DNA from: Arthrobotrys musiformis
Taxonomy: Eukaryota; Ascomycota; Orbiliomycetes; Orbiliales; Orbiliaceae
Length of the DNA: 64,000 bases
Assembly: GCA_036971715.1 (NCBI GenBank)
Contig: JAVHJL010000006.1
Span: 372,001 to 436,000, forward strand
Reading direction: 5' to 3'
Within the stretch, counting starts at the first letter, position 1. Each line of letters begins with the position of its first letter. The notes beneath the pieces were generated by a model. The model had not been told where the DNA came from and ran no database searches. It saw nothing but the letters and a program-made list of their open reading frames with translations. A program made the translations under genes and the position numbers. This document shows positions 25,001 to 37,167 of the stretch, one piece after another.

Positions 25001-28000
25001 AGCAGTGCTTCGTCTACAACTTCGAGCTCAAGCAGTACTACTAGTGCTACTACTACCACTACTTCTACGAAGACTACTACTACTACTACTACTTCCTCTT
25101 CGAGCAGTGCTTCGTCTACAACTTCGAGCTCAAGCAGTACTACTAGTGCTACTACCACCACTACTTCTACGAAGACTACTACTACTACTTCCTCTTCGAG
25201 CAGTGCTTCGTCTACAACATCGAGCTCGAGCAGTAATACTAGTACTAGTGCAACCAGTACTTCCACGAAGACTTCTTCTTCTACGTCATCAAGTACTTCG
25301 TCTACGACATCGAGCAGCACCACTAGCAGTACTTCTTCTACGACTTCAAACAGTAGTACCTCTTCTAAGCCGACTTCTACTACTACAACGTCGAGTACTA
25401 CCAAGAGTACTACTAGTAGCACCTCTAATAGCAGTACTTCTTCTACAGCATCAAGTAGCAGCGCTACTAAGTCTTCTACCGCCACTACTACGACTTCGAG
25501 TAGCACAACATCTTCTGTCAGTACTACCAGTGCCACAACCACGAGCACCACTGCTAGCAGTACCTCTAGTAAACCCACCACCACAACCACAGCATCTAGT
25601 AGTACTTCAACATCCAGTAGTACTTCGGCTTCCACTAGTACTTCAGCTTCTAGTACGACAACTTCTTCTGCCAGTACTACTAGCAGCACTTCTTCTAAGT
25701 CCACTACTACAACGGCATCAAGCAGTAGTTCGACATCTACTAGTGCCACTAGTACCACTACTAGCAGCAGTACCTCTAGTAAAACCACTACCACTACGAC
25801 ATCAACTAGCTCTAGTATCACCAGCACTACAGCCACTACTAGCAGCAGTACGTCTACTAAATCTACGACTTCTACGGCATCAAGTAGTTCTACAACCTCT
25901 TCTTCCACTACTACCAGTACTACTTCTAGTAAGTCTACTACGACGACATCAAGCAGTAGTTCAGCATCAAGTAGTAGCTCGACTTCAAGTAGCAGCTCAG
26001 TATCTTCTACCAGCGCTACCAGCACTTCTTCCACTACTACTACTAGCAGCAGTACTTCCGTCAAGTCCACCACTACGACGACATCAACTAGTACTTCAGC
26101 TTCTAGTACCACGACTTCTTCTACTAGCACTACTACCTCTACTACCTCTAGTAAGTCTTCTACAACGACGACATCATCTAGTACCTCGGCTTCCAGTACT
26201 ACGACCTCCTCTTCTAGCACCACTTCTAGCAAGTCTTCTACAACGACGACATCAACTAGTACCTCGGCTTCCAGCACCACGACTTCTTCCGCTAGCACTA
26301 CTACCACTACTACCTCTAGTAAGTCTTCTACGACGACAACATCAAGCAGTAGTTCGGCTTCCACCAGTACTTCAGCCTCCAGTACTACGACATCTTCTTC
26401 TAGCACCACTTCTAGTAAGTCTTCTACGACAACAACATCGAGCAGTAGTTCCGCATCGAGCAGTAGTACTACATCATCCTCTATCAGCACTACTAGTGTT
26501 ACTACTACTAGCAGCACCACTTCTAGCAAATCTACTACGACAACCTCAACTAGCAGTTCGGTATCAAGCAGCAGTACTACAACATCTACCAGCGCTACTA
26601 CTACTACCAGCAGCACTACTTCTTCTAAGTCTACCACTACATCATCAAGTAGCACGATTAGTAGCACTTCTACTCAATCCACTACTACATCTGCCAGCAG
26701 TAGCAGTAGTACCTCTAGCAAGCCTACTACAACGACGTCAAGCAGCAGTACCACATCCTCTAGCAGCAGCATCAGTAGTACGACGACTACCAGCAGCACT
26801 ACTTCCACGAAAACCACTACTACTTCGTCATCGGGTAGCACTACTATAAGCAGTACTTCTACTCAATCTACAACTACTCAATCCACAACTACTTCGTCCT
26901 CTAGCAGTAGTAGCAGTACAACCAAATCCTCTACCACAACGACATCAAGCTCATCTAGTAGTAGCTCTACGTCTTCGACTGGCACAACATCGTCAAGCAG
27001 CACGGGATCCTCCACCACTACCAGTACTTCATCTAAATCCACTACCACTTCGGCATCTAGTAGTAGTTCAGCATCAAGCAGTAGTTCAACATCTTCTACC
27101 AGTAGCAGTACTTCTAGTAAGCCCACGACTACTACAACAGCGAGCAGCACCACCGCATCCTCAAGCAGTAGCAGCAGCGCCACCACCACCACCACCACCA
27201 CGAGCTCCAGCACCTCTAGTAAAACCACTACCGCTTCCACTTCGACATCAAGTAGCACCACGAGCACAACCAGCTCTACTACCAGCTCTACAACTAGTAC
27301 TTCGAGTAAAGCGACTACTACTACATCTAGTTCAGCATCGAGTACTACCACGACCACATCTAGTTCTACTACCAGTTCTACAACAAGTACTTCGAGTAAA
27401 GCGACTACTACATCTAGCTCAGTATCGAGTAGTACTACGACCAGCACTTCTAGTAAAACGACTACTACTTCTAGTTCGGCATCTAGCACTACCACGACTA
27501 CAACCAGCTCTACAACCAGTTCTACTACCAGCTCAACAACCAGTACTTCAAGTAAAACGACTACTACATCTAGCTCGGCATCGAGTAGTACCACAACCAC
27601 GGCCAGTTCTACAACTAGTACCACAACTAGCACTTCTAGTAAAACGACTACTACTTCTACTACTAGCACCGCCAGCTCCACAACTACTAGCGCCACTAGC
27701 AGTACCTCTAGTAAAACCACTACCACCACCACCACTACTACGTCGACATCAAGTAGCGTCACCACTAGCACAACTAGCCCAACGACAACCAGCTCCTCTA
27801 GTAAGACCACCACCACTACTACCTCGGCATCAAGTAGTACAACTACTAGCACAACCAGCTCCACGACTACCAGTGCTACTAGCAGCACCTCTAGTAAAAC
27901 TACTACCACTACTAGTACCACCAGCGCGACCAGTTCCACAACCACCAGCACCGCTAGTAGCACCTCTAGTAGTACCTCTAGTAAATCAACGACAACTTCT

Positions 28001-29356
28001 ACTCAGAGCACCACCAGTTCTACAACTACTAGCACTACGAGCAGTTCTTCTAGTAAAACCACGACCACTTCTGCTTCGACGTCTAGCACGACGAGCACTA
28101 CAAGCTCTACTACCAGCTCTACAACCACCACCACCACTAGTAAACCAACTACTACTACAACTACCACGACCAGTTCTACTACCAGCTCTACAACCACTAG
28201 CAATACTTCTAGTAAAACTACCACCACTACTAGTACCACCAGCACAACAAGCCCTACAACCACCACCACCACCACCACTACGAGTAAACCAACTACTACT
28301 ACCAGCTCTACAACCACTAGCAAAACTACCACCACTACTAGTACCACAAGCACCACTAGTGGCACCACTAGTAAACCAACTACTACTACAACTACCACAA
28401 CCAGTTCTACTACTAGTTCCACAACCACCACCACAACCAGCTCCACAACCACCAGCAATACTTCTAGTAAAACCACGACTACCAGCCCCACAACCACTAG
28501 CACTACTAGCAGCACCTCCAGTAAGCCAACAACCACTACTAGCAGCACAACCAGTTCTACAACTACTAGTAGCACTAGCAGCACTTCTAGTAAATCTACT
28601 ACCACTACAAGTACGACAAGTAAGACAACGACTACAACTACAAGTACGACAAGTAAGACGACGACTAGCAGCAGCAGTACATCTAGTAAGCCCGCCACTA
28701 CTACGACGTCAAGTAGGACTACGACGTTTTCTACTAGAACTACGACCACTTCCGCAGCCTCGACACCAGATTTGTCTTGCGACAACCAAGGGCTCGACTA
28801 TGCTATCTACAAACACAACTTCTACAACTCGGATGCACCCAAGTATAGCAACTTCGACGTTACTGCTTTCAAGACTAAGACTCCTGTAACCGAAGGTTCC
28901 ACAACCAGGGTTGGTATTTATGGCGACACCAGTTCGATTTATGGTAACTCTCAGAGCACGATGACTTACACCGCGGTTAACCACGTTGGCTACCTGTATG
29001 CTCGCTCGTCTGGTACCTATACCTTCAGCGCCCCTCTGTCAGACGATATCACAATATTGTGGGTCGGTCCTTCCGCATACAGCGGATACACTCGCGAGAA
29101 TGCAGTATTAACACAAGGATACTCCACAACCGCCGCCGCAACCTACTCTATTAACTTAACCGCCGGACAATACCTTCCTATTAGAATCTTCTGGGGTAAC
29201 GGACAGGGTGTCGCCGCCTTTGATTTCACCATTAAGGCACCCAATGGAGATATTATTGCGAACAGAGACAGTTCGACACCTTCGCCATATCTTGTTCAAT
29301 ACTCATGTGATGGCACTAGTGCTCCTCCTTTCGCTCCATTCGGATCCGAAACCTAA
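22059..29356 (+). CDS. Giant secreted Ser/Thr-rich cell-surface protein with C-terminal GLEYA domain (adhesin-like), 2 exons
   Basis: Spliced CDS join(22059..22176, 22284..29356) gives 2,396 aa; the 107-nt intron has GTAAGT..TAG ends and a TACTAA branch site. Exon 1 encodes a signal peptide (core ILLSLFLLIIVAY) and a likely Kex2-type KR processing site right at the splice junction (VQKRY). Next comes a basic Lys/Thr repeat (TKTATK and KVKTTT units, residues about 50-130). It is followed by about 2,070 residues (131-2201) that are almost purely Ser and Thr, with regular single Lys and occasional Ala, Gly, Val, Pro and Asn. The last about 195 residues form a globular domain resembling GLEYA/PA14-like lectin modules: SDDITILWVGPSAYSG, TAGQYLPIRIFWGNGQG, then AAFDFTI. 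No GPI-attachment tail is visible. Family knowledge suggests a heavily O-mannosylated stalk presenting a carbohydrate-binding head for adhesion; that role is inferred. Confidence 0.85.
22350..22450 (+). repeat. Lys/Thr coding repeat (K-T-A/T-T units) at the mature N-terminus
   Basis: About five tandem units of 15-18 nt encode TKTATK, TKVKTT and similar peptides. They give a strongly basic, Thr-rich segment directly after the predicted Kex2 site and before the long Ser/Thr stalk. The repeat lies wholly inside the GLEYA gene. Confidence 0.75.
22560..28770 (+). repeat. 6.2-kb low-complexity Ser/Thr-coding tract with local tandem duplications
   Basis: The tract is a mosaic of AGT, AGC, TCT, ACT, ACC and related codons coding almost only Ser and Thr. 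Longer duplicated blocks are visible at four places: three copies of a roughly 40-residue TTKSSTTTT..TTGSS module at about 22794-23165, and three copies of a 35-40-residue TSTKTTTT..SASSTTSSSS module at about 24960-25260. The others are SSKSSTTTT..SASSTTTSS modules at about 26070-26460 and TSSKTTTTSSSASSTTTT modules at about 27290-27700. Other frames stay open for hundreds of codons because of the codon bias; I treat them as shadows. Confidence 0.85.
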
Positions 29357-32300
29357 ATGGAATAGGATTGGGTGTGGATAGGGAAGTAGCGTGTATCGAG
29401 TAGGAATTTTCTGCATTTTTGTTTTCTTTCATTTATACTTTTTTTATATGTACATGTATGGCGCGATAAATATGTATAATAGTTAGAACTAGATTAGAGT
29501 AATAGCATAATATATAATAGGACATAGTATCAATTCACATTCTCTGCTTTACCACTTTGCAGCTTGACCATCGCGCGGATTGATATACAGTTTCGAGACT
29601 GGATCGATGAATATATATATGCAATATTAGGTGTACAAAAATGCAACATGATATATGCGTTGTGTCATATTATGAGGCCTGGCTAGGTATAGTACAATTA
29701 AAAGAAGCTTTGGCCTAGTTGCACAACCATCGAGCGACCCCCCAGACTAACAACCATCTAGTATTTCGACTAGTTTTGAGGCGATAGCGTAGCAATAGCG
29801 TAGCAATACGAGACAATGTTTTGACTTGCGGCACGGCACGAGGATGGCATTCTTAACATTCCAAACGACATGAAAATTCCACACAGAACATTCTTCGCAA
29901 CTCTTTTTTACAAATTTTGTGCAATTGTGTGCCACGGAATAGCCGCCCTTTCATGAACTATTATATAATGCCGCATTGGTTTTTTAGCGGCCCGCTTGTC
30001 GACGTCTTGTGCGGTAAGGGTGTACCGGTGTCGAAGTAATGGTACTTTGGGTGCATATCACCTGGTTTTTTTGATGTTCGACAATATTATATTACCGAGT
30101 GAGGTTTATACCCCTCAATGACGGGTTTTCAACCAATAATCTTAGTCTAGACGGCTGCAATAAAATTTTGAAAACGCATACATACTAGCCGCTACAAGGT
30201 TTCAGGCATAGATATCTGCCTGACGCCGGCCCTTGTGGCGAATTCGAACCCCCAATTGCACAACACATGCAAAGACGTCTCAGCTCTGACTGCATGAGTT
30301 GTCGTGCCCGTGCGGGGATGCCGATATCCCCGATATCATGTGGCGGTGGCAATTGTGATATCGATCGATGCGTATAGAATCGAATAAGGAGGCTCTGGAG
30401 CTCGCGCTGAGCTCCCTGGATTCGAGGCTGCTCCCTGCCAAGCTGGTACCCAGCTGGACCGGAAATCTTTCAAGTCTTAGTGTTTGTTGGTGGCGTTCAT
30501 GTCTGGTGTCGATAGACGACATTCAATTCGATGAGACTAGATGGCCGACGATGCTCAAGCAAAATTTGATTGCATCGCATTGCTTTGTCTTAGCCTCGAA
30601 TCCAGCTTTGTCTGAAATTTCTAGTGCTATATCCAACATGCAACATGCAACATGATTCATGATCAGAGAAAGAGTACTAGTACTTCGTAACCCAGATTAA
30701 TGACCCTCGTCTAGCCTCCTATCTCCTTGTGAATATGAAGATCCTAGGATATCCCTCAAAATTCAAGGCTGCAGGGCTGAGTTTTAGAATTCCCTCGAAT
30801 GCCGTCGATATCAATGCCGTAATGATCTGGGTTTCGACACTAGGTATGCATACATGCATCATGCATCATGATTGATTGGTAATTAGCCTTGTTGCGCACG
30901 CATATGCTATAGCTGGCCCTGATACATTGACTTTGCTTGGGGTCAAATGAATTGTTCAAAGGCTTACAAAAGCTGTGCTAGATAGCAAGACATGCAGAAG
31001 GCTACAAAACCGAAAATCTTGAAAGCCAAGCTATCTAGGTCGATGCAGCCCTGTTCTGTCGAGATAGATATCAATAAGGATACTGGGCGTGCATGTAGAC
31101 CTACATATGGTTGAAATCTAGGCTTGGCCCGAAGCTAAGTCTAGGAATTACTGCGTCTTTCAGGATACATTGAAGTAGGATTATCGCATCGATTGATCAA
31201 TTTTTTGGCGGCTGCATGCAAGGCCAGTCTATTGCTGTTCTATTATTCGCCTAAGTAGATTCGAACAGCGCAAGGCTTATGGCCTAATGAAGTTGAGCTT
31301 TAGGTCTTGACATTCCTACATGTATGACTAACCAGCTTTTGGAGTAGACGTTTCGCTTCATTAGTGGTGGCTGAGGCTAGGCAAGGGCCTGGAATCCAGG
31401 ATCGGTATGCATATTGCATATGCAGACTGCAGCAAACTTCTATCAAGCCCAGGATACTGGATCCATGGATAGCATTACATGATTTGAGTAAATCTTAATA
31501 TGGGTTTTTGATGTTATGTGGCCTGTATACAAAACGTTGTCTCGGTACTAATGTTTTTGATTCCTAGTTTTGCTATCCTGTGTAGGACGCCCCCAGGGTC
31601 TGGATTCGAGGCAAGTAGGACGCCAGTACGGTGTAATATGAGCCCAGACTTATGTCTCTCACAGGACATTTTGGGTGGAGCATCGATTGTGAGCTTTGTC
31701 GAGGTACATGGGGGTTCTGATTTTTCTGCGGCACCTCACTGGCTTCGATGCTCAAGGAGCTCCTGAGCTAGGATCCTAGCTGTCACTGGATGGATAGGTA
31801 GGGGCTTGTACTATAGTGGGTACCGGGTCCCCCCTTTTTGTCCGGGTTCGCTTGTCTCGCAGTAGTTAGTGCAAGAAATTTCGGGTTTCGCCAGTTTCCT
31901 AACACTGCAGTATTGAGCAATGCTACTTTGTAGCTGTACAGTCTCATCGCATTGCTAGACGGCAGTTGGCTACATGCATATACGATCAATTGTGTCCTAC
32001 GAAGTATACTAGCTATACTATATTACGACGGTCCTAATAAAAGCCAATTTCACAAATCTACGGTGGATATCACACGCTGCCTCCAATTAAATGCTCCTGA
32101 TCATATGATCATGCGGCCAAATTTGCAAAGCTAGCCTATTAAATGAAAATGGACGCCACCTGATCCGGATATGGTGTTCCAAAGGCCGAATAACATTAAT
32201 CGGGATCCCGGATTCCGTAACATGCGATAATCACAAAAGGAAATTTAAAATTTTAACACATCCGAGGACATCGATGAAGCGAGGTCAGGGATCCTCGCGG

Positions 32301-35212
32301 CCTTGTGGTTTAGTAGTTTTCCCTGATCTTGACCACATTTGCTAATTCCAACAAAATTTCGATACCGCGGTTTTCTCGGTCGAAGTTTGGTCCAGTGGTG
32401 TGAGATATATGGGTATTGTGGGATTACACAGTAAACTGTCTGAAATATGAAGATAGGTTTTAAGTGCATATTCCCCTCGCACGGGCCATATTTGAATCTG
32501 GCGCTCAATGTAATATCTTTATTCTTGAGCGGCCTAGTCGTAGAGTATATTAAATGTATAGAATAGTGTGAAACCTAAGTTCAGAGTGATATTTGCCTAA
32601 AAGTCAGAATAACACGATGAAACTTCGAAAAAAATCATTTATCTAATACAGTGCAATCTGGGCCCTTGGAGGGATAAGAGCTGAACTAAGAGGATTTGGT
32701 GACTTGAAGAAGGCCCCCAGACCAAGGTAACAGGGTACAGGACTGTCGAACTTTAAGAGGAAAAGTACAGGTACAGGAAGCTAATGGATCTAATTAGTGA
32801 AGGTGGTATCTTGATTACTACCTTTTTGATTCGTCGCCAGCACTGCCCAAGCGGCCAGACTTCCAGGACGGGGAAAATTAAAAAAAAAAAACTGCCACAC
32901 GAAATTTCGAAACGCGTCTTTCCGTTATCAGGATCCGATATCCTAGCAATGCTAGGAATCGGGATTCAGAAACACATATGTAGCCTGAATACAACCTGAT
33001 AGTTGCGTTACACTTGACCAGTCATCTTCTTGCATCGGCATTTTTGTTTCCTAAGCTGATTGTGTCACATATCAACACGGGAAGATTGATTTGTCTTGAA
33101 ACCTGAAATTTTGAGGTAGCCAATTCTGCGAAAGTCTCTTTCGCAGACGACGCGCGGGGGTAGTGTAGTTGTACGTGTTGGGAATTTCGCGGACCTATAC
33201 CCAGACTATAATATATACTCGTATTAAGGAAAACCGTTTTATGTACATATGTCAACTAGGATGAATCCTGGTTCCCTACTTCCCACACTTCGCGAGAGGA
33301 CACCCAGAAGAGTTATTTCTAATCCTAATTCGGTGTCTTTAGGTATGGGTACAAGTTCCGAACGTTCATCGCGCTGAAGTCTATTGGCTATTAATCAGAA
33401 CTGCATACTGTGTATGCATGCACCAGAGTTCTGTCTGCGGGGCTGTGTCGCGACTTTGCGATAGCTGTACGCCCAGAATCGATAGCTATTTGGCACTCTC
33501 TTGCCTTTGGAGGATAGGGGTTTTAATATGCTGGTTTTATTGCACTTCGAGTCGAAAACTTGAATATACGGGTGTTATTGCATGAGGAAATCAGGTCTAA
33601 CGAATTAGATCTCGAAAAGGACCTGAAGTACAAATACATGATGACATTTCAAGTACCGAAATATTAAATTGGTTCGGGTTCTGACGGCATCTTAAATTGA
33701 AATGAGATTAGTCAGAGCTTACGCAGCAGCACAGTGCGAACGGCTCGTCAGACATAAAAGGACAACCAACTATTCAACGTTGGATATTTAAATCCATAAG
33801 GTTGTCAAAATTACGATTCTAGATGTACGATTTTGGAATACATGCACACAAGTTAGACGTTGGTTGGTCGGAATTCAGACCTTATAATCAAAAAAACTCA
33901 TGAGCTCAATGACGGGACGAAAAGGGAAATTTAACCATTCTTTGCCATTTTGGATCGAGAGAACAAAGCGCAACTGTAAGTGGCATATTTCCGTTTTTGT
34001 CTACTTGTTTCTAGATACTTGCCTAATCCAAAAGGCATTGTAACTTCGGCCAGCCCTAACTCTGGCTCGCAAGAAAAATTGTAAATAGCCAACCCTGCAA
34101 AGATACTCGCCTAAGTTTACCTGAGATTCGCGAGCTATTGTCTGAGATTCTTACCCGTGGCCGGTACCGGTTCGTCGGACCGCACTTAAGTACCGTAGAG
34201 AAATTTCGCAGACTTGAGAGCCAGCTTGAAGATAATTTAAAGGATCTATAGCAGACTTAAAGGCCTTAGTCTAACTAAAATAAGGTCATAAATCGACTTG
34301 CGTCTTCCGCCTCAACTCGTAAGTCTACCAATTACCCGTACGGCCGGTACTTGTCTATAAGCGGTAGTCTTCCGCTTCGCAAAGTCTTCTATCGACTTGG
34401 GGTTACTCGTCTGCCTAATACTTATCGTATACTAGACGGTCCGCGCGAACGGTCCCGTCACTCGAGCTCGGTCGATCGAATATATTTCATCTCAGACGCC
34501 AATGTTGTAATCAGAACATTAGCGTTAATGTTTTCCGCGGAGGTTCAACATCGATGCATGCGGGGACCGATATTGATGCATCTGTGTTGTCATGTTAAAT
34601 GGTTTATATTGCAATGTTGGACTTCTGGAAATGACTAGTCCGTCCCGTGATCAGGCCTCAGGCCGGCATTCGCTCCGACCGGACTTTTTATGCCCCCAGA
34701 CCAGACTGCCCTCTATCAAAACTTAAATCCGACTCAAGAGGGACGAGCTGGCCACTATCCCCAGGGTTTCCTGTTGTCAACACCAATCTTAATATTATAA
34801 GGCGCCTATGTTGACCTCAAATGAGACATGTATCGCAAGACGGATACTTCAGCTCGGGAGCGAGCGGAATAGTTTACTCACACTCTCCCGCGGACATGCA
34901 GAAACATAGCGAGCTCGGGAGTGCCCCTGGTCGGCCTTGGAGTATTATTAATCACTTCTAGACGAAAACTTCCGGTTCAGGTGCAAGCACGATATCGATC
35001 TTTCCCAGATCCGTTGCTCCGCATGCAAACTCTGGTATTTAGATGTATTACTAACCCTAGCCTCGACCCACTAACCTGGCTTTTCAACAACCGCGCATGG
35101 ATTCGATGAAAGTTTTGGGACTAATGGAGATGGAGTAACTGCCGATACTGCCGTGTCCCACTCTAGAATCTTCTCGCCGAAACGACTTGTTAGGGCCATA
35201 TGCGCCATCGGT

Positions 35213-35226
35213 GTCTGCTAGCAGAC
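35213..35226. repeat. 14-bp perfect palindrome
   Basis: GTCTGCTAGCAGAC equals its own reverse complement and lies in non-coding DNA. No function can be assigned. Confidence 0.85.
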
Positions 35227-36269
35227 GTTTTTCTCTCGCAATTTTTGGCCTAGAATGATTTTGATACGTGATTTCTTTTTTCTAATACTTATCTCGAACC
35301 TAGACCCTACGGCGATTTATAGTTGTGAGAGTATTGTTTTTGGTCTTTTATATTCAAGCATATTTCACATTGTAAACGGTAATCCTCGTTTAGAGTTGCT
35401 AGCTCTTTCAGGACTGGTCGACCACTTTTTGCTGATAATACGTAGAATTCGAGTTCATGGTATTGCATCTGGTAACTACGGCTAAAGTTCTAGACCTGCT
35501 GCAGCTGCACGCCTACTCGCTTAGTTCTTCATGCTTCATGCAGTAGCTATAATCGTAGGATTACTCTCCACAGTGCGTGCGCGGCCATATATTGCTCTCG
35601 AGATTGGCCATAATATATTATATTACGTACTTACCTGTACTCGTATAAATATATAAATTCAAAGTCCTATATAGGTTTAAATTTACGTTGTATTTTGCCG
35701 TTGTGGAAGTGTGTAGTGTGTTGTTTGTGCTCTAAAGATCCGAAAATCAATCATACAATCCCAGGCCTCAGCGAGAGGTTCATTGAATCACCACCCCATC
35801 GATACATCCCATCGATGATATATCGACACCAAGGCAAGTAATTAGATCACGACTCCTTTCCTCAAATACTTATAGCGTTCAACCACTTACGTTTAATTCA
35901 GGGGTGTTACGGTTTCGTGTTGTTGTGTTGTCTGTACTATAGAATAAGTTCCGGCCGGGCCTAGCCTAGGAACCAGACTTACCTAATTACAATTCACTCT
36001 TCATAAATAGGTAATTACCTTCATTACCTAACAAGGGAACTGTACTATGCCGGTTGACTGGAGGATGAAAATTGGGACATGAAGCTGAACCCTGGTACGA
36101 GGTAGAGGTCCCCCAACACCCTTCTCTTATCGTCTCAAGTTGTCTCACTTGCGCCAGCACCCTCACCTCTGCGTCTCAAGCGAGTTTTAACGTCATCATA
36201 GATTAAAAAATCGACCCGGATTCTTGGCTAGGCTAAACTAGCACAGCTGTCCCTTAATACGGCAAACGG

Positions 36270-36290
36270 AAATCTTGATCATCAAGATTT
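36270..36290. repeat. Inverted repeat, 10-bp arms around a single base
   Basis: The arms AAATCTTGAT (36270-36279) and ATCAAGATTT (36281-36290) are perfect reverse complements around one C. It lies in the presumed transposon-derived stretch. Confidence 0.85.
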
Positions 36291-37002
36291 GCTGTTACTT
36301 TAAATTATAAAATCATTCGATAAAGCGCAGGCGATCTTTCTGAGGGGACTTATAACGGCGTAAGCTCCCCCTCCCACCTGATGGTCTTTCCCTTCCTTCA
36401 GCCTTCCTCTTCCTCGTCTCAACCTGGTACGAGATAGATTTCCCCCCAAAGCCCTCAAAGGTCCCGTTACTTATCTCCTTGAGGAATTTTATTTAATCGT
36501 TTGAGCAGGAATGACTATACAGCCTAGCTCAACAACAACAAATGATTGTCTTGAGCTCCTGAAACGTATACAACTGCATGTAAGCTATTGGTATTCAAAC
36601 GCTATAGAACTCCCGAGCTAACTTTTATTGCCGTCAAACGCGAGTAATTGAAGCTCGCAGCGTACCAACAAGTTCCAGCGATTCTAGACAGAGTCGTTGA
36701 ATACGTGATTGCATGTATGGTCGACGAAGACGACACCGCAACGTCTGTTATTTCCAATTACCAAACTCTAACCCTTCCACTAAAGAAGGAGGAGTCCCGG
36801 TTTACTAAACCCACGGGCTCACAATTCACTCTCAACCAACAAACCGCCGGTAGCCTTGGGCAAGATCCACCAAAATACCCCAACTTTCGCAAGCTTTTCA
36901 AATCCTTGGAATTTATGGGGCTCAACATTTCCCATTGGAACCTAATTAGGGGTATTGAATTTGTGAGAAATGTAATATTTCGCGGGTTTTATAATATGGA
37001 TT

Positions 37003-37167
37003 GGTTGATGAAGTTAATAAGTCAAGAAGAGAGGTAGGGGGATAGGGATGAAGACCCAGTACCTGGTAAGGTACAAAGGGTTTGGGGATGCGCATGACGA
37101 GTGGAGAGACGGGAGGGACCTGTATGCCCCACGGCTCATGGTCAACCTGGAGAGGAGACGCTTGGGG
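37003..37167 (+). pseudogene. Chromodomain remnant of a Ty3/gypsy-type (chromoviral) integrase
   Basis: The translation around 37048-37110 reads KTQYLVRYKGFGDAHDEW. This is a clear match to the chromodomain core found at the C-terminus of chromoviral integrases (consensus of the type QYLVKYKGY..EEW). Just upstream, in another frame, VDEVNKSRRE (about 37003-37035) looks like the preceding chromodomain strand, so at least one frameshift separates the two halves. Stop codons close both frames nearby, and I see no integrase core, reverse transcriptase or complete LTR pair in the window. It is therefore a short decayed fragment. After the chromodomain the frame runs straight into the left arm of the 52-bp inverted repeat. 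A host chromodomain protein fragment is the less likely alternative. Confidence 0.6.

Larger units (their letters stand above)
29357..36990. other. 7.6-kb gene desert
   Basis: No recognisable gene is found. The longest open frames (up to about 130 codons) lack start context, introns or domain similarity. The first several hundred bases are AT-rich and probably hold the 3' UTR of the giant gene. Remaining structure is limited to short palindromes (35213-35226, 36270-36290) and a pair of similar sequences containing CCTGGTACGAG at 36091 and 36423. A string TGTTACGG at 35905 resembles the start of some Ty3/gypsy LTRs. Decayed transposon DNA is a reasonable explanation for the right-hand part because a chromodomain remnant follows at 37 kb. 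Confidence 0.55.

Noticed and set aside
22564..26667. Antisense ORF of 1,367 codons and other long alternate frames in the Ser/Thr tract
   Set aside because: The translations are Val/Leu/Asp/Glu or Leu/Pro/Arg low-complexity strings produced by the reverse or shifted reading of Ser/Thr codons. The plus frame with signal peptide and GLEYA domain explains the locus.
30236..30260. GGGGGTTCGAATTCG on the minus strand, possible tRNA T-arm
   Set aside because: The flanking bases do not form a T-stem and no D-arm or acceptor stem is found at the right distance.
36648..37037. 129-codon ORF before the chromodomain remnant
   Set aside because: It starts at a TTG, resembles no integrase or reverse transcriptase segment I know, and the chromodomain itself is in other frames; it is more likely a chance frame in decayed element DNA.
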